Shown here: piece after piece, positions 8,922-18,564 of the stretch | Layout: every line of letters begins with the position of its first letter | How positions within the stretch are numbered: the first letter of the stretch is position 1 | Source: Flavisolibacter longurius | Lineage (GTDB): Bacteria; Bacteroidota; Bacteroidia; Chitinophagales; Chitinophagaceae | Assembly: GCA_013327885.1 (NCBI GenBank) | Contig: JABUMY010000012.1 | Location: forward strand, 1-64,000 | DNA: 64,000 bases | Direction of reading: 5' to 3' | Notes under the pieces: generated by a model | Seen by the model: only the letters and a program-made list of their open reading frames with translations | Told to the model about the DNA's origin: nothing | Database searches by the model: none | Position numbers and translations under genes: made by a program

Positions 8922-10160
8922 ATGAATGCAAATGTTGAACTGCTTGAAGTAAAATCTCGAAAATATTTAGGGTATAAGTTTGCCTTTATTAGTATTATAA
9001 CATTAATAAGTTGTAGACTTTTTACCTATGATGGAATAAGTGATCGTAGTTTCGATATCGCTGAAATAATAGTCAGCGCTTTACTAATAACAATAGTGAT
9101 TTTTTATTTAAAATCGAAACACCTTCATCAGGCAACATTTTCAAGCAATATATTTTTGTTTGTTGTATTGCCTTTTCTAAGTGTTTTCAGTGCTGGGATA
9201 TTTCATGATCAAGCCTTGCAGCATTCTCTTTTATTATTAAAAACAATTGTTTTTTGGTTGCTGTATTATGTACTTCATATATATAATGTACCAACGAAAT
9301 GGGTTATTAATTTAATGGTCGTAATTGGGGTGATTTGGATTGTCATAACAGTAATGCAGCAATTCACTTATCCTGTTTATCACTTTTATACTAGAAATGA
9401 AGAGGATGGCTCTATATTAAGGGCTGGTGTGTATCGCTTCTTTATTGAACCCAAAAATTATTGCCTATTTATAATTTTATTTTATTATGATAAATTTTTA
9501 AAGTCAAAAAAAGTGGTGTTTATTTTAATGACATTACTGGGTTTAATTGGATATTATTATTTAGGAGCAAGACAGTATGCCGTTTCTGCATTTGTTTGTA
9601 TGATACTAGCATCTGTAATCCAAAAAGGTTCAAAGAGAGTATTTGCTATTTTGTTAATACTTTTCGTATCAATAATATTATATGCTCTTCAAGATATTCT
9701 TTTAGAATCTTACATTGAAATGACAAACGAGCAATTACAAGATGATGATGATATAAGGATTTTAGCTGCAAAGTTTTTTTTGTTTGAATATTGGCCACAT
9801 TGGCTTGCTGTAATCTTTGGAAATGGTGAGGGGCATTCCTATAACTCATATGGTCAAGAGCTAGAAAAAATAAGTAAGAATTTAGGTTATTATAAAAGTG
9901 ATATCGGATTAATTGGAGCGTTGAATACTTACGGTTTAGTTTATATTTTTAGCATTCTAATATTTTATTATAAGGCTATTTTCACTGTAAAGCTAAATTC
10001 AAATTCAAATTATTTGAAACTAATTATTTTTAATTTTTTTATTCTTTCTCTTTTAAGCTTTGAATTTACACTTCCTAGTTCAATAATTTTTTTCTGCTTT
10101 ATTTTTTATTTAATGGATAAATCAAAAGTCAATAGTACAATTGATAATAAATCTGAATAA
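8922..10160 (+). CDS. Wzy-like polysaccharide polymerase / O-antigen-ligase-like membrane protein
   Basis: This 412-residue protein has about ten or more transmembrane segments and a long extracytoplasmic loop around residues 130-175 and 250-330, the usual layout of Wzy polymerases and WaaL ligases. A conserved-looking stretch RAGVYRFFIEPKNYCLF precedes LGARQYAVSAF, resembling the arginine-rich substrate regions of Wzy_C proteins. Sequence conservation in this class is low, so the call rests on topology, length and position between flippase and glycosyltransferase genes. It is among the most AT-rich genes here: a hand count of 9001-9060 gives 19 of 60 G or C. Confidence 0.75.
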   Translation: MNANVELLEVKSRKYLGYKFAFISIITLISCRLFTYDGISDRSFDIAEIIVSALLITIVIFYLKSKHLHQATFSSNIFLFVVLPFLSVFSAGIFHDQALQHSLLLLKTIVFWLLYYVLHIYNVPTKWVINLMVVIGVIWIVITVMQQFTYPVYHFYTRNEEDGSILRAGVYRFFIEPKNYCLFIILFYYDKFLKSKKVVFILMTLLGLIGYYYLGARQYAVSAFVCMILASVIQKGSKRVFAILLILFVSIILYALQDILLESYIEMTNEQLQDDDDIRILAAKFFLFEYWPHWLAVIFGNGEGHSYNSYGQELEKISKNLGYYKSDIGLIGALNTYGLVYIFSILIFYYKAIFTVKLNSNSNYLKLIIFNFFILSLLSFEFTLPSSIIFFCFIFYLMDKSKVNSTIDNKSE

Positions 10161-10164
10161 ATTG

Positions 10165-11049
10165 ATGGTTACTATAAGTATTCTAATACCTATTCATAAT
10201 AGGTTGCAAGTCACAAAACAAGGTATACTTGCCCTTCAGCAATCGATTAATAATTTTTCCCACATTTGTGAGAAAAATTATGTAATTAAAACTATTGTAA
10301 TTGATGATGGATCAACTGATGGTAGTGCAGCTTGGATAAAACAAAATTATCCAGATATTCAGATTTTAACCGGCGATGGTAATTTATGGTGGAGTGGTGC
10401 TATTAATCTTGGGGCAAAATTTGCAATTGAAGAACTTAAATCTCAGTATTTACTCTTGTGGAATGACGATATAATACCAGATCAAAATTATTTTATCAAA
10501 ATAAATAATTTGATTAAAAGTGAGGAAATGCAAAAGTCAATTATTGGATCACAAATATTAGTTCATAATAATGAGATGAATATTTGGTCTATAGGAGGAT
10601 ATTTTAATAAATATACCGGAAGAATGGGCATGAATACAAAATTTAATGGAGAAGTTACAAGGTTCTTAGAATGTGATTGGCAGCCAGGAATGGGAACGAT
10701 AATTCCAGTTAAAATATTTCGGGATGCTAGTTTATGGTGGGATGAAAAGCACTTTCCTCAATATCATGGTGATGCAGATTTTGTATTACGTTTTAAAAGA
10801 AAAGGAATTCGGGTATTAACCTGTCTTGATTTAGTGATTTATAACAAGGTAGAATTGACTGGTCTGGTTAGTAAGAATACTTTCGCTGAGTTGTATAAAG
10901 GACTCACATCTATAAGATCATTCCATAATTTTCGTAAGGATTTTTGTTTTTATATAAAGCATGGTATAGTGCCGTTTGCATTTTGGGGTATGATTAAGAA
11001 GTATTTTTTCTATATCGGAGGGTTTATTAAGCATAGTGTAATAAAATAA
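10165..11049 (+). CDS. Glycosyltransferase, GT2 family
   Basis: This GT-A fold enzyme has about 294 residues from the ATG at 10165. An upstream in-frame TTG at 10141 would overlap the previous gene and is less likely. The N-terminus VTISILIPIHNR is followed by VIDDGSTDGS for nucleotide-sugar binding. GDGNLWWSGAINLGAK is typical of rhamnosyltransferase-like GT2 enzymes. LLLWNDDIIPD holds the DXD-type metal site. A C-terminal basic, partly hydrophobic tail may touch the membrane. It likely adds one sugar of the repeat unit. Confidence 0.87.
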   Translation: MVTISILIPIHNRLQVTKQGILALQQSINNFSHICEKNYVIKTIVIDDGSTDGSAAWIKQNYPDIQILTGDGNLWWSGAINLGAKFAIEELKSQYLLLWNDDIIPDQNYFIKINNLIKSEEMQKSIIGSQILVHNNEMNIWSIGGYFNKYTGRMGMNTKFNGEVTRFLECDWQPGMGTIIPVKIFRDASLWWDEKHFPQYHGDADFVLRFKRKGIRVLTCLDLVIYNKVELTGLVSKNTFAELYKGLTSIRSFHNFRKDFCFYIKHGIVPFAFWGMIKKYFFYIGGFIKHSVIK

Positions 11050-11161
11050 AAAGCTCTTTGATTTCAATCGAATTTATTTATCTATTTCAAATGCGAATCT
11101 TAATCGCTTTAGTCTATCTGCACTTATATTATTTTTATAATGATTCTAAATTACTAACCTT

Positions 11162-12373
11162 ATGAATGTAGTAATACTTTCACATGATTTACCATATCCT
11201 GCAAATCATGGTTTTCGTGTAGATATGTATAATAGGATTATTAGTTTAAAAAAGTTAAATCATAAGGTTTTCCTTATTGCATGGACTTTATATGAAGATA
11301 ACAGAAGCGATAACAGTATTGAGCATATGAAGGCGATAGTTGATGGGCTGATTTGTGTTTCAAGAAGTGAAAGTGTAATCGGAAGAACAATTGATATTGC
11401 CAAAAAGTCATTAAATCTTTTCTTTCAGCCAAGTGTGGTTACACAATGTTCTTTTGATGCAAAGTATTTTAAAGAAATTTTAGAAAAGCTAAGATTGTTC
11501 AAGCCAGATGCATTCTTTATCGAGAGTATTTATTGTGCCAAATTGGGTTTTAAGTATTCAAATATTCTGAATGCACCTGTATTTATTCGTTCACATAATA
11601 TTGAGCATTTATATATTAAAGATCAAATCAAGAAAGCTACTACCCTCAAAATAAAAGCAAAATACTTTGCTATGAGTTGTAACTTAAAAAGTTACGAAAT
11701 GAAAATGTTGCAAAAGGCAAAAGGCTTTTTTGATATTTCTTTGGCTGACTTAGACTATTGGAAAAAACTGGGAATCAGTAATGGTTATTGGATGCCTCCA
11801 ATTTATAACGCAAGTGAAGGTCAACCATTATCAAATTTGAGTCTAGAATCAGATTTTGATATTGCATATATTGGTAATTTGTGTATGCCAAACAATATTG
11901 AAGCTGTAATCTGGTTTATTAAAAGTTCTCTGCCAGGCATACGGGCAAAGTTCCCGAATATTAAAGTGCTTATCGCGGGATCTAAACCTACTAATGAAAT
12001 TATTGAGATTTGTTCACGAGAACAAAATATTACATTAATACAGAATCCCATTGAAGTTTCTCAGTTTTTTAAATCAACAAAGGTTTTGATCAATCCTATT
12101 CTTTTTGGAAGTGGAGTGAATATAAAATCAATTGAAATGCTCCATCTGGCAAAGAATGTTGTTTGTACTAGAAAAGCAATTAGTGGGTTACCTAAAGAAA
12201 TCGAAGAAGTCTTTTGTGTTACAGATAGAGACCACTCATTTTCAGAAGCAATAATTGATATCTTATCAGGTTCAAACCGAGGTTCATTTACTGAAAGAGA
12301 AGATCTTCTGGCGTACTTCTCAATTGATTATCTGGATAGGATTTTGCGCAAAATGGAAAGCTCTTCTATGTAA
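11162..12373 (+). CDS. Glycosyltransferase, GT4 family
   Basis: This 403-residue GT-B enzyme begins MNVVILSHDLPYPANHGFR, the usual opening of GT4 enzymes where a glycine-rich loop meets the first strand. In the middle IRSHNIEHLY marks the interdomain region. The C-terminal half shows FDIAYIGNLCMPNNIEAVIW and then VLINPILFGSGVNIKSIEML, where the E of IEML fills the nucleotide-ribose site. Donor sugar is not readable. It is separated from the preceding GT2 gene by 112 bases without an obvious terminator, so it probably remains in the same transcript. Confidence 0.82.
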   Translation: MNVVILSHDLPYPANHGFRVDMYNRIISLKKLNHKVFLIAWTLYEDNRSDNSIEHMKAIVDGLICVSRSESVIGRTIDIAKKSLNLFFQPSVVTQCSFDAKYFKEILEKLRLFKPDAFFIESIYCAKLGFKYSNILNAPVFIRSHNIEHLYIKDQIKKATTLKIKAKYFAMSCNLKSYEMKMLQKAKGFFDISLADLDYWKKLGISNGYWMPPIYNASEGQPLSNLSLESDFDIAYIGNLCMPNNIEAVIWFIKSSLPGIRAKFPNIKVLIAGSKPTNEIIEICSREQNITLIQNPIEVSQFFKSTKVLINPILFGSGVNIKSIEMLHLAKNVVCTRKAISGLPKEIEEVFCVTDRDHSFSEAIIDILSGSNRGSFTEREDLLAYFSIDYLDRILRKMESSSM

Positions 12374-12598
12374 ACAACTTTTAAAAATGAATACTTAGTA
12401 TTTGATACTTTTGATAACTCATTTAATAAAAATATAATACAAAATTTCTGATCGTAAAGTTAGTTTTATCAAAATTTAGAGTGAGTTTCCTATTTCCTTG
12501 TACATTTTTCACATAGCTTCTCTTCTGAAATCTTTTATAGATACCTTTTCAATTTTCCCCTTTAACTCGTATAGTCCTACTTATAGCAATTCAAAAAA

Positions 12599-13744
12599 AT
12601 GGTTTTGAAGAATACACTTTTATATAAGCGAATCTATCCTAAGGATTTCATAAATATAAAGCGACCCGTCTTAGATATTTCAAATCAATCTAAATATTTG
12701 CCAGCGCTAGATGGCATGAGGGCGGTTGCTATACTTCTTGTTTTCTTTTCGCATTTGGGATTGGAGGGAATCATTCCAGGAGCATTTGGGGTTACGTTTT
12801 TCTTTTTTATTTCTGGTTTCTTAATCACCAGATTATTGATCCATGAATTTGATAAAACAAATCAGATTGATCTGAAAAAGTTTTATATACGGCGGTTGAT
12901 CCGTCTTTATCCGCCACTTTTGTTAATGGTCTTGGTATATACATTAGCAATCTTAATATTTGAAAAGCCAATCAATTATCTTGAGTTAGTTTCAGTGACT
13001 TTCTATTTTGAAAACTATTTCTTAGCCTATTTTAATCAAGAAAGTACAGCATATTTTTTTATTTGCTGGTCATTGGCTGTTGAGGAGCATTTTTATTTAT
13101 TGTTTCCCTTGGTTTTCTTATTTGCTTATAAATTAAGGTCATTTATACTACTTATCATCATATTAATTGCCATTGCTCTTGCATTTAGAATATTTTATAC
13201 AGTTACATTATCTGAGGGTGAGGCATTTATAGCTACATACAAACTTACTCATTGCCGTTTCGATTCGATTTTATATGGATGTTTGTCTGCAATTCTTATT
13301 CATAAGAAAAGTAACTTGTATAAACTGATACTTCGGAGGAAAGAATTTTTCTTACTCGCAATTGTATTGTTGGCGTCAACATTCTTTTACAGGGAGCAAG
13401 ACTTTAGGAACACTTTCAGGTACACTCTTCAGGGTCTGGCGTTAATGATTATTGTCCCTGCAATTGTAATGGAGAACAAATATTCTTTATTGAATAAGCT
13501 GTTTTCAAGTAATTGGCTAGTGTATATTGGCAAGTTAAGTTATTCGATTTATGTTATGCATTGGATATGCATTTTTGTTGCTAATGAGCTTTACTTAAAT
13601 TCTCAAATGCCTACTAGAATTAATCCATTCCTTTGGTATGTTATAGTATTATTAGGTACCATTTTATTAACTCTTACTAGTTATCATTTAATGGAAAAAA
13701 AGTTTATTAAAATGAGACAAAAATTCGGATCCGTGGTTAGTTAA
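12599..13744 (+). CDS. OafA/YrhL-type membrane O-acyltransferase (acyltransferase 3)
   Basis: This 381-residue inner-membrane protein has about ten transmembrane helices. It starts with the family signature LPALDGMRAVAILLVFFSHL, in which the histidine before LG is the catalytic residue of acyltransferase-3 proteins, and continues with RRLIRLYPPLLLM. SLAVEEHFYLLFP is the second hallmark block. It should transfer acetyl or another acyl group to an extracytoplasmic sugar. With the LbH protein at 8216 it makes two acylation steps likely in this polymer. There is no C-terminal SGNH domain. The 225-base gap upstream is AT-rich and shows no clear gene. Confidence 0.9.
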   Translation: MVLKNTLLYKRIYPKDFINIKRPVLDISNQSKYLPALDGMRAVAILLVFFSHLGLEGIIPGAFGVTFFFFISGFLITRLLIHEFDKTNQIDLKKFYIRRLIRLYPPLLLMVLVYTLAILIFEKPINYLELVSVTFYFENYFLAYFNQESTAYFFICWSLAVEEHFYLLFPLVFLFAYKLRSFILLIIILIAIALAFRIFYTVTLSEGEAFIATYKLTHCRFDSILYGCLSAILIHKKSNLYKLILRRKEFFLLAIVLLASTFFYREQDFRNTFRYTLQGLALMIIVPAIVMENKYSLLNKLFSSNWLVYIGKLSYSIYVMHWICIFVANELYLNSQMPTRINPFLWYVIVLLGTILLTLTSYHLMEKKFIKMRQKFGSVVS

Positions 13745-13886
13745 TAAAGCTATCTATTCGCAAACGCAAACAATTATTTCCGGTTGACCATAGTTTCAAC
13801 TCAAAAAACCTCAGTCTGGAACCATTGCATTTTTTTGTTGAATGCGCTGCAAATTCATGGAATTTCAGAAGTAGAAATTGATAATC

Positions 13887-15119
13887 ATGAAAATAGTTTT
13901 TGTTCATTATTCTTTGAAGGTATATTGGGTTCCAAGACTTGAATATTTATATAAGGAGTGCAGTAAACAAAATATCAATTTTTCAGTTGTTGAATTAGTT
14001 GGTAATAGTAGTGTTTACACTTTCGATGGATCTTGCAATGAAAGGAGTTGGTGGCGTTGTCTGTTCCCAGAGCATAATCCTGAGAGTGTTGATAAAAAAG
14101 ATTTGGCAAAGGAATTATTTGGCGCACTTGATGAATTGAACCCTGACATAATTGTGGCAGGTTCAATAGTTTTTACTTGTGGCGCTTTGAGTTTGCGATG
14201 GGCGAATAAGAATCATAAAAAAGTAATTTCTTTTGATGATGTAAAATCAGAGAATATTAAAAGAAGTAAGATCGTAAACTATGTAAAAGCAAAACTTTTT
14301 GAACGAGTTGATGGATATTTTGCTCCTTCTAAATCATACATTGATGATTTAAAAACGTGGGGTTTCGGAGAAGAGAATATTATTTTAGGACTTAATGCGA
14401 TAGATAATCAATATTTTAGAAAGAAGAATACCGATGCACTTCAAAGTTATAATTTCAAGCAATTTAGGCCTTGTGATAAAACGAAATACATTATTTGCGT
14501 TGCCAGGTTAGTTCACGTAAAAAATCACAGGACAATGTTGTTGGCATGGGAAAAATTTTCAAAGAGTGCCAATGCTGAAGGTCTATGGAATTTGCTACTA
14601 GTAGGAGATGGGCCATTAGAAAAGACTTTAAAGGGATTAGTAAAAGATAACAATATTCCATACGTTGAATTTCTTGGACCTGTATCACAAATGGACCTTC
14701 CTTATTATTACTCGATTTCACACTCAGCTATTCTGCCAAGCTTTTCTGAATCTTGGGGATTGGTTATTAATGAAGCAATGGCGGCAGGCCTCCCAATTTT
14801 AATCAGTGATAAATGTAATTGTAAAAGTGATTTGCTTATTGAGGGAGTTAACGGCTTTTCATTTGATCCATATTCAGAAGATAGTATTCTACATTCGCTC
14901 AATCGGGTAAGAATGAGAGATGATTTGACCGATATGGGAATAAAATCACTTGAAGTCATTGATCAATTTGATCTTAAAAATTTTGCCACAAATTTGCTTC
15001 TTGGCATTAAAAAGTTAAGCCAACAACCACATAGAAAATCCTCAATAATATCTAATATCCTCATTCACTCCTGGAAGGGTAAGCTTTCAATAAGTGGCTT
15101 TAATGAAGCAATGAAATGA
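13887..15119 (+). CDS. Glycosyltransferase, GT4 family
   Basis: This 410-residue GT-B enzyme starts at the ATG at 13887; an in-frame TTG lies three codons upstream. The N-terminal domain starts MKIVFVHYSLKVYWVPRLEYL. The C-terminal domain carries YIICVARLVHVKNHRTML, which provides the phosphate-binding basic residues. LLVGDGPLEKTL is followed by LPSFSESWGLVINEAMAAGL with the E-x7-E motif (ESWGLVINE). Acceptor and donor are unknown. It is AT-rich like its neighbours. It is the last of three GT4 genes in the cassette. Confidence 0.87.
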   Translation: MKIVFVHYSLKVYWVPRLEYLYKECSKQNINFSVVELVGNSSVYTFDGSCNERSWWRCLFPEHNPESVDKKDLAKELFGALDELNPDIIVAGSIVFTCGALSLRWANKNHKKVISFDDVKSENIKRSKIVNYVKAKLFERVDGYFAPSKSYIDDLKTWGFGEENIILGLNAIDNQYFRKKNTDALQSYNFKQFRPCDKTKYIICVARLVHVKNHRTMLLAWEKFSKSANAEGLWNLLLVGDGPLEKTLKGLVKDNNIPYVEFLGPVSQMDLPYYYSISHSAILPSFSESWGLVINEAMAAGLPILISDKCNCKSDLLIEGVNGFSFDPYSEDSILHSLNRVRMRDDLTDMGIKSLEVIDQFDLKNFATNLLLGIKKLSQQPHRKSSIISNILIHSWKGKLSISGFNEAMK

Positions 15120-15307
15120 TTTAATGAAGTTGTCTATTTTAATTCATCTAGTTTTTAGTATAAAAAAATAGGAAATAGTTGTTTCATTTTTGGAAACTAT
15201 TAATCTATTTGTGCCCAATAAAAAAATTACAATAGATTCTTTGGATGCGTTTAATTCTCTCTAGGTTGCTTCTACTTCACATTTGAAAAAATAAAAATAG
15301 CTATTTC

Positions 15308-16057
15308 ATGTTAACCTCCAATTCGTTTAAACGTACAAAAGTTTTAGGATATGAAGTTTTCTCTTCCTCCCTTTCAGTTATTAAAGCTGATGATAAAAAA
15401 ATACTTATTAATACATTCAGTCCAAACTCATATGGTGTCGCGTTAAAAGACAAAGCGTTTGAAAAGGCTTTGAAGAATTCAGATTTGCTTGTTCTTGATG
15501 GAATGGGTATTGCAATAGGATCATTATTACTAAATGGAAAAAACATCAAAAAGATCGCCGGTCAGGATTGTTTTGATTATTTGATGGCAGAAGCTGAGAA
15601 AAATAGCTGGAAGGTATTTTTTTTAGGTTCTTCGGAGTCAACCCTACAAAAAATAAAGAATAGAGCAGGTGCTGAGTTTCCAAACACTCAGGTCGAAACT
15701 TTTTCACCACCTTTTAAGAAATCATTTTCTGCAACTGATAATGCTCAAATGGTACAGATCATCAACGAATTTCAACCTGACGTACTATTTGTTGGCATGA
15801 CTGCGCCTAAACAGGAAAAATGGGCTTATGACCATAAAAATATGGTAAATGCGAGGATTATTGCCACCATAGGAAATGTTTTTGATTGGTATGCCGGCAA
15901 TAGTAAAAGGCCTGCAAAGATTTGGATTAAGCTAAGAATGGAGTGGTTGGTACGCATCTTTTTACGGCCTGAAATACTTCGAAGGAATACAAAAAATCAA
16001 ATGTTATTTTTTAGAGACCTACTGTTACATATTTTTTTCATTAAACGTATAAATTAA
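15308..16057 (+). CDS. WecG/TagA/CpsF-family glycosyltransferase (GT26)
   Basis: This 249-residue membrane-associated transferase is of the type that adds the second sugar to undecaprenyl-diphospho-sugar. The family blocks are in order: LLVLDGMGIAIG near 62, FFLGSSESTLQKIK with a glycine-rich turn, LFVGMTAPKQEKW near 165 matching the GLGxPKQE block, and ATIGNVFDWYAGNSKRP. The basic C-terminal tail (EWLVRIFLRPEILRRN) is the usual membrane-binding appendage. The stop is followed one base later by the next start, so the last three genes form one unit. No initiating phosphoglycosyltransferase is visible in the window. Confidence 0.9.
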   Translation: MLTSNSFKRTKVLGYEVFSSSLSVIKADDKKILINTFSPNSYGVALKDKAFEKALKNSDLLVLDGMGIAIGSLLLNGKNIKKIAGQDCFDYLMAEAEKNSWKVFFLGSSESTLQKIKNRAGAEFPNTQVETFSPPFKKSFSATDNAQMVQIINEFQPDVLFVGMTAPKQEKWAYDHKNMVNARIIATIGNVFDWYAGNSKRPAKIWIKLRMEWLVRIFLRPEILRRNTKNQMLFFRDLLLHIFFIKRIN

Positions 16058-16058
16058 T

Positions 16059-17081
16059 ATGACTAAAGTTGCCTTGATCGGAGCCGGTAAAATGGGGATT
16101 TCCCATTTATCGATACTTGGTGCCCATCCAGAAGTTGAGATGGTGGGCGTAAGTGATACATCTAAAATGGTATTGGATGTTTTCAAAAAATATTCAACCT
16201 TTCCGTGCTTTGCTGATTATGGGGAAATGTTGGAAAAAGCCAAACCGGATGCAGTTTTTGTAGCTGTACCTACCAAGTTTCATGCGCCTATGGTGAAAAC
16301 TATTTTACAGAAAGGTATGCATGTTTTTGCTGAAAAACCCTTGTGTCTTACAGCAGAAGAAGGAAAAGACCTCGTTGAACTTGCCAAACAAAAGGCATTG
16401 GTCAACCAAGTTGGTTATCACAATAAATTCATTGGAACATTTCAAGAAGTTAAACGCATTATTGATGCCGGTTATTTGGGTGAGATTTTTCATTTTACAG
16501 GAGAGTCCTATGGTCCCGTTGTAATAAAGCCCAAGCAAGATACCTGGCGTTCTAATCCTATGGAAGGCGGAGGGTGCCTGATGGATTATGCCTCTCATGT
16601 AATTGACCTTATCAACTATATATTAGGGCCTATTACCAATGTAAAAGGTAGTTTATTGAAGTCTTTTTATTCAAAGAATGTTGAAGATTCAGTTTTTTCT
16701 CTCTTGGAAGTAGGACAAAAGCTTTCTGGCGTTTTGTCCGTTAACTGGAGTGATGAAACTTACCGGAAGATGTCAACCTCGCTTACTATAATTGGGAGTA
16801 ACGGCAAAATCATTTGTGATGCCAATGAATTGAAGATTCACTTCAAGTCTACAAATCACCCGAAAGAGTATTCTAAAGGTTGGAATGTAAAATATGTGAC
16901 AGATCTTACAAAGTCGGTGGATTTCTATTTGAGAGGAGAAGAATATTCTTCACAAGTAGATTATTTTATCAAAGCAATTCAGGGCAAGGTTCCAAATAAC
17001 ATTAATACATTCATGTCGGCATGGCATACTGATAATGTTATTTCAATGATCAAGGGCAGCGCCCAGAACCAACTTAACTAA
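16059..17081 (+). CDS. Gfo/Idh/MocA-family sugar oxidoreductase
   Basis: This 340-residue NAD(P)-dependent dehydrogenase has an N-terminal Rossmann fold (VALIGAGKMGISHL, acidic residue in GVSDTS) and the family lysine in FAEKPLCLT. The C-terminal domain contains GGGCLMDYASHVIDL, which supplies the aspartate and histidine near the active site. Nucleotide-sugar members of the family (WlbA type) make keto-sugars for surface polysaccharides. Its position directly after the GT26 gene (one base gap) suggests it modifies a nucleotide sugar for the same repeat unit. Which sugar it acts on cannot be read. Confidence 0.85.
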   Translation: MTKVALIGAGKMGISHLSILGAHPEVEMVGVSDTSKMVLDVFKKYSTFPCFADYGEMLEKAKPDAVFVAVPTKFHAPMVKTILQKGMHVFAEKPLCLTAEEGKDLVELAKQKALVNQVGYHNKFIGTFQEVKRIIDAGYLGEIFHFTGESYGPVVIKPKQDTWRSNPMEGGGCLMDYASHVIDLINYILGPITNVKGSLLKSFYSKNVEDSVFSLLEVGQKLSGVLSVNWSDETYRKMSTSLTIIGSNGKIICDANELKIHFKSTNHPKEYSKGWNVKYVTDLTKSVDFYLRGEEYSSQVDYFIKAIQGKVPNNINTFMSAWHTDNVISMIKGSAQNQLN

Positions 17082-17115
17082 TCTTGAAATTTAATTCAAC
17101 TAAACCAAAACATCT

Positions 17116-18051
17116 ATGAACAGGATATTATTTGGCGATAACCAGTTTTTTGCTGTTAATCATATATCTGATGAGAAATCTAGGGCTCAATCCATCAGAT
17201 TCAAAAATGACAAAGCTATTCTTCGAACTCTTGATTATGCGATCGGGGCAGGCATCAATACCTTTATGTGTACTACACATGACCGTATTGCAAATATTTG
17301 TGAGGTAGTAAGGCAACAGCCAGCTAAATATTCTGACTTTGAGATCTTTCCTTGTATGCCGTATGCCCATAAATATGCCAATGCTGTAACTGAGCTGGGT
17401 ATAGCGGGTGCGCTAAAAGAATATGTGCCCGGAAATTTCTTTGGGTCTTTATTCAAAGGGGGAGTTGCTTTTCTTTCCAAGGACTATTTGTCTATAATGG
17501 AACTTCTTGTGGATGCTGAAATGAAGATGTTTAAAGGGATTAAAACTCCTGTTATTTTTCTTCAAAATGTGATCACTGACCTGCTGCTCGGTCTTGGAAT
17601 GGTTGAAGTTTTGGCAGCATTTCATTCTTATGTGCAAAAGAAATATAATGCGGAGGCCGGCTTTATTACTATGAACCTTCCTAAACTTCTCGATGCACTT
17701 GAAAAGGCTGATGTAAAAAACCCAATTATATGTACATCTATTAATAAAGTGGGTTTTCGGATGTCAGGAGGATTAGAAAGCTATGAGCATGTGCTGCGTA
17801 CTAGAAAGGTAAGGGTAATTGCAATGCAAGTGCTGGCTGCAGGTGCAATATCACCAAAGGAAGCAATAGAATATGTATGCAGTCTACCTAATATTGAATC
17901 TATTTTGTTCGGAGCTTCATCGCAAAGTAACATAGAAGAAACTGCTTCATTAATCCACTACTATGACCAGAAATTTAATCCTGGTAAATTCAGTAATAAT
18001 TCAGTTAGGGTTCATCTGGTAAATAAGAAAGCAATAGCCGATACTGTTTGA
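17116..18051 (+). CDS. Aldo/keto-reductase-like TIM-barrel protein of the exopolysaccharide locus
   Basis: This 311-residue protein has a C-terminal third that matches the last barrel segments of aldo/keto reductases: VRVIAMQVLAAGAISPKEAI, then IESILFGASSQSNIEETASLI, the family's cofactor-phosphate region. The first half also follows the barrel pattern (ILRTLDYAIGAGINTFMCTT), but the usual catalytic Asp-x4-Tyr after the third strand is not apparent. It may be a non-canonical reductase or a barrel with another activity. It lies 34 bases after the Gfo/Idh/MocA gene and ends the exopolysaccharide run. It is less AT-rich than genes at 5-15 kb. Confidence 0.6.
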   Translation: MNRILFGDNQFFAVNHISDEKSRAQSIRFKNDKAILRTLDYAIGAGINTFMCTTHDRIANICEVVRQQPAKYSDFEIFPCMPYAHKYANAVTELGIAGALKEYVPGNFFGSLFKGGVAFLSKDYLSIMELLVDAEMKMFKGIKTPVIFLQNVITDLLLGLGMVEVLAAFHSYVQKKYNAEAGFITMNLPKLLDALEKADVKNPIICTSINKVGFRMSGGLESYEHVLRTRKVRVIAMQVLAAGAISPKEAIEYVCSLPNIESILFGASSQSNIEETASLIHYYDQKFNPGKFSNNSVRVHLVNKKAIADTV

Positions 18052-18447
18052 TCGTTGGAACAGCAGCTCGGTTATCTTATCTCTTCTTCCATTATCAATT
18101 TTATTTTTTTTTTGAAAAAATAAGATTGCTTTGATCTGTGCGGAGAGCACACAGTAGTATTATATTACAGAATATTCCTTATTGGTTTAAGTTGCTATTT
18201 ACTGTATAGTTTATTAATTAATTTTCAGTTTCTTGATAATTTATAAAGGGGGTCATTATGAACGCACTGGAATTGTCTTCCAAAAGAAGTGTCAGATGTA
18301 AGTGATCCAAGTGTTTTTATATTGACCAATTTATAATGGTAGATAATAGTTTATATAAGCATAGGTTATTCTTTCATTGAAAGTATATTCTGTAAATACT
18401 TAGAATGAAATAAGGGCTGATACACTGAATAGTAATTACCTGCAAGG
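18052..18447. other. AT-rich intergenic region, no gene seen
   Basis: About 400 bases of AT-rich sequence lie between the end of the exopolysaccharide genes and the terminator at 18448. A 15-codon frame from 18258 follows a purine-rich AAAGGGGG, but nothing supports it as a gene. It probably serves as the 3' untranslated stretch of the long operon. Confidence 0.5.
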
Positions 18448-18482
18448 AAAAGGAGCAACAGTTTACTGGTTGCTCCTTTTTT
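18448..18482. terminator. Bidirectional intrinsic terminator
   Basis: AAAAGGAGCAAC (18448-18459) pairs with GTTGCTCCTTTT (18469-18480), with further T bases to 18482. The A-run on the 5' side gives a T-run on the minus strand, so it can end both the plus-strand exopolysaccharide transcript and the convergent minus-strand beta-helix gene. The inner bases AGT-TT-ACT can extend the stem past a one-base bulge. Confidence 0.8.
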
Positions 18483-18564
18483 ATTAATACCAAACAATAG
18501 TGAAATAATTTTATAATGGATTTTCAATATAACATGGGAATAATTCTTTGTGGAAAAATGCTGT

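Noticed and set aside
13745-13886. Possible peptide TIVSTQKTSVWNHCIFLLNA ahead of the GT4 gene at 13887
   Set aside because: The frame is short, starts without a good codon and runs out of frame into the glycosyltransferase; it could be a remnant but no family match was recognised.
18258-18305. 15-codon frame after AAAGGGGG
   Set aside because: Too short and without similarity; no sign of a conserved leader peptide or toxin.
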